Below, piece after piece: positions 59,369 through 64,000 of a DNA stretch of 64,000 nt (positions are counted from its first letter, which is position 1; every line of letters begins with the position of its first letter). The notes under the pieces are model-generated. The model ran no database searches. It saw nothing but the letters and a program-made list of their open reading frames with translations, and was not told the DNA's origin. Both the position numbers and the translations under genes were made by a program. Origin of the DNA: G963664835 sp965220775 (GTDB taxonomy: Bacteria; Chloroflexota; UBA6077; FW602-bin22; JBCLEL01); NCBI GenBank assembly GCA_965220775.1, contig OZ244845.1, forward strand, positions 2,604,001-2,668,000, given 5' to 3'.

Positions 59369-60647
59369 GTGTACGCTCCCTTGTTGTGATCCGCAGCCGG
59401 CCCGTCAGCAGCGCGTCTGCCGCAGAAGCTTTCATCGCCTGCAGCCCTTCGCGTTCCGCCCTACCGGAATCTATCGCCTCGTCTATACCGTCGAGCCCGC
59501 CCGCGATGGCCCGTTGCTCGGTCATTGGCGGAAGGGCAAATCGCAGAGAAGAGTACTCCGCCGCGTTTATGTTGGGCTGTGCACCTGCCCTGAACATCGA
59601 CGCAACCCACTGGTCGTAGGTTTGCGAGTGCGTCATCAACTCCAAATACTTCGGCAGAACCCTATCACGGAGAGGTCTAAACCGTATTAGATACCCCGCA
59701 TACACACACGGCCCGTCCGCACCCCGGTAAAGGTATGTCTTTCCTACTGTCGCCCCACTTCGAGCAAACAAGAGATCACCCGGCTCAAGCTCATAGCCTG
59801 TGACTTGCGCCGGGTTTGCTGAGCGTGCGTCCTCCGTTCGAAGTCGACCATCATCCGTCACGTCAGTTATGCGGACGTAGCGCGGCAGTTGTGGATCAAA
59901 CGGATATGCCCGCGCGGCCGCTCCGTATTGTGCTGAGGCACACACCTCCCCCAACCGCACCACCTCCCAGCACGCCGGCACCGTCCCAACGCCGGCAACC
60001 TCCTTCCACTCGCTATGCCAGCCCGGCACCCCTCGGGTCAGCAGCTCGTGTAGCAGCGAGTCGCGCAACCGCTCCGTCGCCGCGATCACCGCCTCGGTCC
60101 GCTCTATCGCCTCGTCGATCGCATCCAACACGCCGGCAATAGCCCGCTGCTCTGGCAGAGGCGGTAGCAATATGGGAAGCGCAGTTGTCGCGCCTAACGT
60201 CAATCCGAAACGGGTCACGCCGTTTGCCACTCGGGCAAACTGTCGCCGCGACTCGCGAGACTGCAAAGCGCTTGTAAGGTATGCCCCCTCTACAACCCCG
60301 CATCGAGGCCGAGCCAAACCCAAATGGTAGCCACACAAGACATTAGGCATGTCCTCAGTCACATATGCGGAAATACCGATCTCGTCAGGCGTCTCGGAAT
60401 CCTTGGTGAAGAGCACGTCCCCCTTTCGCAACCTGTACCTGTCACGCTCCCTTGTGTTCGCCGTTGCAGCCATTAACTCCATACCGGGGCGGATTCGGCG
60501 GTTGTAAAAAACGTCTGTGTAGTTGCATAATTGGACTTGCTCTTCGCCGTCCACTATCTTCTTATCTACGCCACTGAACGCCACATCCGCCACATCCCCC
60601 AGCCGCACCGCTCGCCACCCATCCGGCACCAGTCCCTCGCTTCGCAT
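59361..60647 (-). CDS. hsdS: Type I restriction enzyme, S (specificity) subunit
   Basis: 428 residues from ATG 60647 with GGGGAG just upstream (TTG 60650 also possible). Two target-recognition domains, each followed by a conserved helix: LLPPLPEQRAIAGVLDAIDE near 160-180 and ALPPMTEQRAIAGGLDGIDE near 375-395. It sets the bipartite DNA recognition of the complex. Separated from hsdM by an inserted hicAB pair. Confidence 0.93.
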   Translation of the reverse strand: MRSEGLVPDGWRAVRLGDVADVAFSGVDKKIVDGEEQVQLCNYTDVFYNRRIRPGMELMAATANTRERDRYRLRKGDVLFTKDSETPDEIGISAYVTEDMPNVLCGYHLGLARPRCGVVEGAYLTSALQSRESRRQFARVANGVTRFGLTLGATTALPILLPPLPEQRAIAGVLDAIDEAIERTEAVIAATERLRDSLLHELLTRGVPGWHSEWKEVAGVGTVPACWEVVRLGEVCASAQYGAAARAYPFDPQLPRYVRITDVTDDGRLRTEDARSANPAQVTGYELEPGDLLFARSGATVGKTYLYRGADGPCVYAGYLIRFRPLRDRVLPKYLELMTHSQTYDQWVASMFRAGAQPNINAAEYSSLRFALPPMTEQRAIAGGLDGIDEAIDSGRAEREGLQAMKASAADALLTGRLRITTRERTHV

Positions 60648-60670
60648 CAACTCCCCTGCCGCGTACCTTC

Positions 60671-61018
60671 CTACAAGCCCCTCGTTGTCGCCTGTGGCAA
60701 AGCGACATCGACCTCGACCATCTCTACCGTTATCGACCCCTCCGCGGTCGGTTCGCCATATTTGGCCAGGCTCTCCAGGACGTACTCATCCAGTGGCTCG
60801 CTGTGGTAGGCCATCGCATCCTTAACCGACATTCGCGGCTCAGGGGGTGTCTCGCCGTTCTCTACCATTCCCTCGATATGGAACGCCAGTGCCTCCAGGA
60901 TGTTGGCCTGTATCTCACTCCACGTTGTCCCCGTGCTCACGCAGCCTGGCACGTCCGGCGCATAGGCTCCATAGTTGTTCGGCGTTTGTTCAAAAACTAC
61001 AGCGTACCTTAGTTTCAT
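60671..61018 (-). CDS. hicB: HicB-family antitoxin (within the restriction operon)
   Basis: 115 residues from ATG 61018, with GGGGAGGC upstream. KLRYAVVFEQTPNNYGAYAP and DVPGCVSTGTTWSE are the HicB domain. The start codon shares one base with the hicA stop (TAATG), so the pair is coupled. Confidence 0.9.
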   Translation of the reverse strand: MKLRYAVVFEQTPNNYGAYAPDVPGCVSTGTTWSEIQANILEALAFHIEGMVENGETPPEPRMSVKDAMAYHSEPLDEYVLESLAKYGEPTAEGSITVEMVEVDVALPQATTRGL

Positions 61019-61215
61019 TATCGCCTCCCCTTTAGTCCCGCCTGTCTCAAGATATTGTGCCACAGGCCCCTCGGTAAATCGCTCCCCGGATTGCCCGCAA
61101 TCGTAACGGTTCCCGGTTTATCGAAATGACGGTACTGGCGATGGCTTCCGCGTGTTCGAACCAACCGCCAGCCGTCGCGTTCGACAAGCCGTATCGCATC
61201 CCTAACCTTTGGCAA
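61018..61215 (-). CDS. hicA: HicA-family toxin (within the restriction operon)
   Basis: 65 residues from TTG 61215, which overlaps the end of hsdM by 14 bases. RDAIRLVERDGWRLVRTRGS and HRQYRHFDKPGTVTIAG contain the catalytic His (GSHRQY). Order hicA-hicB, as in the pair at 54.5 kb, but the two pairs are not close copies. Confidence 0.9.
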   Translation of the reverse strand: MPKVRDAIRLVERDGWRLVRTRGSHRQYRHFDKPGTVTIAGNPGSDLPRGLWHNILRQAGLKGRR

Positions 61216-62737
61216 AACCCAGCTCCGCCAGCAAATCGTCCATCCTCGCCACCGCCGCGTCCCGCTTCCGCTCCGCCTCTCTTAGCTGCGCCAATGCGTC
61301 CTCTACGCTCATCACCTCCACCGGCTCCGTCGTGTCAACGTACCGGCTGATGTTCAGGTTGAAGTCGTTCGCCTCTATCTCCTCCAAGTCTGCCACGTGA
61401 GCGAATCGCTCCACCTCCTCGAAGGCCCGATAGGCCGCGACGATCTTCTCTATGTGCTCCGGATCGATGAAGTTCTGCGCCTTCCCTTGCCGGAAGTAGC
61501 CCTCCTGCGCCGCGTCCACGAACAGCACCTTGCCCCGGCGCTCCGCCGGCTTCGTTTTGTTCAGCACGCATATAGCCACCGGTATGCTCGCCCCGAAGAA
61601 AAGGTTCGGCGCCAGCCCGATGATCGCCTCGAACAGGTCCGCCTCGACGATACCCCGGCGTATCTTCCCCTCCGCGCCGCCCCGAAAGAGAATCCCGTGG
61701 GGCATAACGACTCCCACCATTCCCTCCGAGTTGGTCACCCCTAACATGTGCAGTAGGAACGCCAGGTCGCCCTTCGTCCTCGGCGGAATCGCGCCGTACC
61801 GGTCGAAGCGGTGATGCTCGTCGTTCGGCGCGTAGTCGTGCCCCCAGTTCTTCAGGCTGAACGGCGGATTCGCTATCACCCGGTCGTACGACAGCAGCCG
61901 GCCCGAGTCGTCGACCAGCCTCGGCTCCGCTATCACGTCGCCGGCCTCCATCCGCGCCGCCCGCAGGTCGTGCAGCAGCAGGTTCAGCTTGCCTATCGCG
62001 AGGGTGCCGAGGTTCCGCTCCTGTCCGTGCAGCACCAGGTTCCGCGCGTCTCCCCCGCGCTCCCTCACGTACTGCGCCGTATAGATCAGCATTCCCCCCG
62101 AGCCGGCCGTCGGATCGCAGATCCGCATCCCCTCTTCCGGCTCCAGCAGCTCTACGATCAGCCGGACTACCGAGCGCGGCGTGTAGAACTCGCCACCCTT
62201 TTTCCCGGCATCGTCCGCGAACTGGTAGATCAAATACTCGTATGCGTCTCCCAGCACGTTCGCGCCGGCGCCGCCGGCCCCGGCCCGCAGGTTCTCGTCG
62301 CGTAGGTCCAGCTCGCCGAAGTGGTTCAGAAGGCTGCGGATGATCCGCTCCCGGTTGGCCGGGCTGCCCAGCCTCGACTCGTCGTTCCAGTTCGTGCCGG
62401 TCAGCACCCCGTCCAGCCGCGGGGTATTAGCCTCCTCGATCGCGTGACTCGCCACGTTGATCGCCTCGCCCAGGTTCATCGACGCAGCCGCGATTGCCGG
62501 CCAGCGCGCCGGCTCCGGCACGAAGAACTGGTGCTCGTCCCGGTCCCTCAACGCGACCTCGCGCGTCACCCCCGACCCGACCGCGTCATCCACTTCCTCC
62601 TCGAACCGGTCCGACAGCCGCTTCAGGAACAACATCGAGAAGATGTAGTTCTTGTAGTCGGCCGCGTCTATCTGCCCCCTCAGGATATCCGCCGCCCCCC
62701 ACAGCTTCGACTCCAGCTCTTGCCTCGTCAGTGGCAT
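61202..62737 (-). CDS. hsdM: Type I restriction enzyme, M (methyltransferase) subunit
   Basis: 511 residues. N-terminal helical domain, SAM-binding motif I DPTAGSGG (208-215), catalytic NPPF (290-293), and C-terminal helices. Methylates adenine. ATG follows AGGAG. It comes 13 bases after the half-size S gene. Confidence 0.95.
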   Translation of the reverse strand: MPLTRQELESKLWGAADILRGQIDAADYKNYIFSMLFLKRLSDRFEEEVDDAVGSGVTREVALRDRDEHQFFVPEPARWPAIAAASMNLGEAINVASHAIEEANTPRLDGVLTGTNWNDESRLGSPANRERIIRSLLNHFGELDLRDENLRAGAGGAGANVLGDAYEYLIYQFADDAGKKGGEFYTPRSVVRLIVELLEPEEGMRICDPTAGSGGMLIYTAQYVRERGGDARNLVLHGQERNLGTLAIGKLNLLLHDLRAARMEAGDVIAEPRLVDDSGRLLSYDRVIANPPFSLKNWGHDYAPNDEHHRFDRYGAIPPRTKGDLAFLLHMLGVTNSEGMVGVVMPHGILFRGGAEGKIRRGIVEADLFEAIIGLAPNLFFGASIPVAICVLNKTKPAERRGKVLFVDAAQEGYFRQGKAQNFIDPEHIEKIVAAYRAFEEVERFAHVADLEEIEANDFNLNISRYVDTTEPVEVMSVEDALAQLREAERKRDAAVARMDDLLAELGFAKG

Positions 62738-62750
62738 CGATCTCTCCTAT

Positions 62751-63356
62751 TCATCCGCCAGCCGGCCGCGCGCCATATCCGACTTGCCCAATCATTGCGT
62801 CCCGCAGCGCTTCGCGCCGCAGCCGCGCCGCCTCTACCTCCGCCGCGTAGGCCTCCTCCGACGCTTCGACCAACCGGGCTATCAGGTCGAGCTCGCGTCG
62901 GGCCGGTACTGGAATCTCGACCTCCGCTAAATCCTTCGCCGACAGCGAGGTCAAAGTAGCGCTCGTCGTCATCCGCTTGGCTATCTGTGCCCGTCCATAC
63001 CCCGAAGTCAGGAAATACCATAGGTAGTGTCCCATCCCCGATTCCGGCTCCTTCGGCCGGACCACCAGCAGTGTCACCGAGGCCATCGTCCGGCTCACCG
63101 CCGGCGGTACCAGCGCAGACTGCACCGAGCCGGCCCGCGCCGTCACCAGCACGTCGAACGGCCGGAGCAGGTGCCGCTCCGTCCTAGTATTATGATGGAC
63201 GTTGATCTCCTTGAGCCTGTCCAGTTTGAGCCAGCCATCGCGCACGTCGCCGCTCTCCGCTATCCGCACATTCCAGTCGCCAGCCCGTGCGCCGGCCGCG
63301 CGCCCCGACCTAGCGAGGCCCTGGCTTACGTTCGCTAACTCTACTATCCTTTGCAT
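62751..63356 (-). CDS. Half-size specificity-like (HsdS) protein
   Basis: 201 residues, a single target-recognition domain plus one conserved helix: IAESGDVRDGWLKLDRLKEI, VLVTARAGSVQSALVP, VEIPVPARRELDLIARLVEA. Standard HsdS has two such halves. Its ATG is the first codon of an apparently leaderless mRNA. It may pair with itself or compete with HsdS for HsdM. Confidence 0.85.
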   Translation of the reverse strand: MQRIVELANVSQGLARSGRAAGARAGDWNVRIAESGDVRDGWLKLDRLKEINVHHNTRTERHLLRPFDVLVTARAGSVQSALVPPAVSRTMASVTLLVVRPKEPESGMGHYLWYFLTSGYGRAQIAKRMTTSATLTSLSAKDLAEVEIPVPARRELDLIARLVEASEEAYAAEVEAARLRREALRDAMIGQVGYGARPAGG

Positions 63357-63392
63357 GTGTCACATTATATACGTAATTCTCGTCGTTGTCAA
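63354..63392 (-). promoter_or_regulatory. Consensus promoter of the type I restriction operon, with palindrome
   Basis: On the minus strand TTGACA (plus 63387-63392), exactly 17 bases, TATAAT (63364-63369). The expected start site (~63357) coincides with the ATG (63356), so the mRNA has almost no leader. ATGTG-T-CACAT (63354-63364) is a perfect 5-bp inverted repeat over the start codon and the end of the -10, a good operator position. Confidence 0.85.
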
Positions 63393-63523
63393 CACTGAGC
63401 CGTAATACGTAGAGAGAATAAACCACGTTTGCGTCGATTACTCAATTTCGCGAATGGAATCTGGCCCGGCCGGCTAAATGCAAATCCGGCGGGTTATGTT
63501 CGCGCCGGCGGCCGGCGCCGCTG

Positions 63524-63883
63524 CTACTCGGTCGATTCCAACAGCAGCTTAAGTTTGGGTAACAATTCGGGGACGTCGGTTTGTACGATGTCCCAAACTA
63601 CGTCGACGTCGATGCCTAAGTATCCGTGGGCCAATCGGTTCCGAGCTCCTACTATCCTACGCCATTCAATTTCCGGATGTGCTTCGCGCACGTAGCTGGG
63701 GATATGCCCCGCTGCCTCGCCCAGCAACTCCATGTTGCGCAGGGTAGCATCATAAGTCCTCTCATCGGCGACGAAGTCGTCCTGGCCGAGCCCCTCCGTA
63801 TAGTTCAAGACCCTTTGCCCGAATTCGATCATGTCCTGTATGTATAGACGCCAATTGCGTGTCTCTTGGGGGCGGTCACACAT
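63524..63883 (-). CDS. hepT: HEPN-domain toxin HepT (DUF86)
   Basis: 119 residues from ATG 63883 (GTG 63895 possible). RNRLAH then GYLGID is the R-X4-H RNase motif with adjacent Tyr. It overlaps the end of the upstream nucleotidyltransferase by 8 bases (ATGTGTGA), the standard MntA-HepT layout. The 160 bases between it and the restriction promoter contain only GCCGGC-rich hairpin sequence. Confidence 0.9.
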   Translation of the reverse strand: MCDRPQETRNWRLYIQDMIEFGQRVLNYTEGLGQDDFVADERTYDATLRNMELLGEAAGHIPSYVREAHPEIEWRRIVGARNRLAHGYLGIDVDVVWDIVQTDVPELLPKLKLLLESTE

Positions 63884-64000
63884 CCAGCGCCTCACGCTCC
63901 ACGTAGGGACGAAATTCCGACCGCAAAGCCTTGTCGGTAACTAGGTCGACCCGGCGGCCCAATAGGTCTTCAATGTAGAACTGCACCCCGAAGTACGACC
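63876..64000 (-). CDS. mntA: MNT-type nucleotidyltransferase, C-terminal end (partial)
   Basis: The frame enters from the right edge and ends TGA at 63876-63878. It reads QFYIEDLLGRRVDLVTDKAL, then VEREALDV, the C-terminal part of minimal nucleotidyltransferases (third catalytic Asp in VDLVT). The start and the Gly-Ser/DxD motif are outside the window. Confidence 0.82.
   Translation of the reverse strand, partial: SYFGVQFYIEDLLGRRVDLVTDKALRSEFRPYVEREALDV

Noticed and set aside
1..64000. CRISPR array
   Set aside because: The repeats seen are dispersed, hairpin-forming and irregularly spaced, with no equal-length spacers and no cas genes.
1..64000. tRNA or rRNA genes
   Set aside because: I looked for T-loop and conserved rRNA segments and found none that fit; a covariance search would settle it.
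1..64000. Prophage or integrative element
   Set aside because: No integrase, transposase, terminase, capsid or conjugation gene is visible; the recombinase-like domain in the GreA fusion lacks a catalytic domain.

Overview
This window is about 58-60% GC bacterial DNA, rich in the hexamer GCCGGC, from a free-living or host-associated bacterium. Gene content (a GreA with an extra N-terminal domain, small HSP20 next to ClpB, four-zinc-cysteine-pair MetRS, FGGY and DUF1537 sugar kinases, many PIN/HEPN/HicAB modules) and the style of dispersed intergenic repeats are most compatible with Chloroflexota (Dehalococcoidia/SAR202-like or relatives). That assignment is inference: no rRNA or tRNA is present to test it. 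Many genes start with GTG or TTG, and promoters usually show a good -10 box with a weak -35.

Layout. 1-5.6 kb: end of fabF, a membrane protein, the GreA fusion, and a divergent chaperone pair (clpB / hsp20). 5.7-9 kb: a promoter and possible operator driving a DHDPS-family lyase and two Gfo/Idh/MocA dehydrogenases, probably sugar or sugar-acid breakdown. 9-15 kb: a first accessory patch with an MmeI-type restriction-methylation enzyme, a zinc-ribbon/deoxyribosyltransferase-like protein, a GIY-YIG protein and two convergent HEPN/PaREP1-like paralogues, all set among dispersed repeats. 15-21 kb: FAH-family hydrolase, the rplS-rnhB-yraN housekeeping operon, a secreted HNH lipoprotein behind a highly structured leader, DUF503 and an EamA transporter. 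21-26 kb: a large secreted leucine-rich/beta-sandwich repeat protein flanked by related repeats and a broken antitoxin. 26-46 kb: mostly metabolism and housekeeping (gluconokinase-like kinase, class IV aminotransferase, CYTH, Nudix-eIF2B-like fusion, YqeY, TenA-like, metG with a terminator-containing leader, four-carbon acid sugar kinase with PdxA2, pepA, PIG-L deacetylase, Mrp) with toxin-antitoxin-like pairs between. 46-50 kb: orphan ABC permease, a tandemly duplicated repeat block, a VOC protein and an unknown.

50-64 kb is a defence island on the minus strand. A type I restriction operon starts from a consensus sigma-70 promoter that gives an apparently leaderless mRNA, and reads half-HsdS, HsdM, HicA, HicB, HsdS, DUF6414-like protein, OLD-type ATPase/Toprim nuclease, an unknown plus PIN toxin pair, HsdR, a YgjP-type metallopeptidase and an unknown. 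A second HicAB pair lies on the opposite strand. Two short copies of the first 20-35 codons of hsdR are left behind inside the operon, each immediately downstream of an accessory module. The 5' end of hsdR therefore looks like the recombination port through which modules were added. A HepT/MNT pair closes the window.

The most noteworthy signals are the hsdR 5'-end remnants with their module architecture, the structured leaders before the HNH lipoprotein and metG, a composite intergenic repeat whose parts recur in a fixed order, and two genes whose best-supported start codon is ATC.
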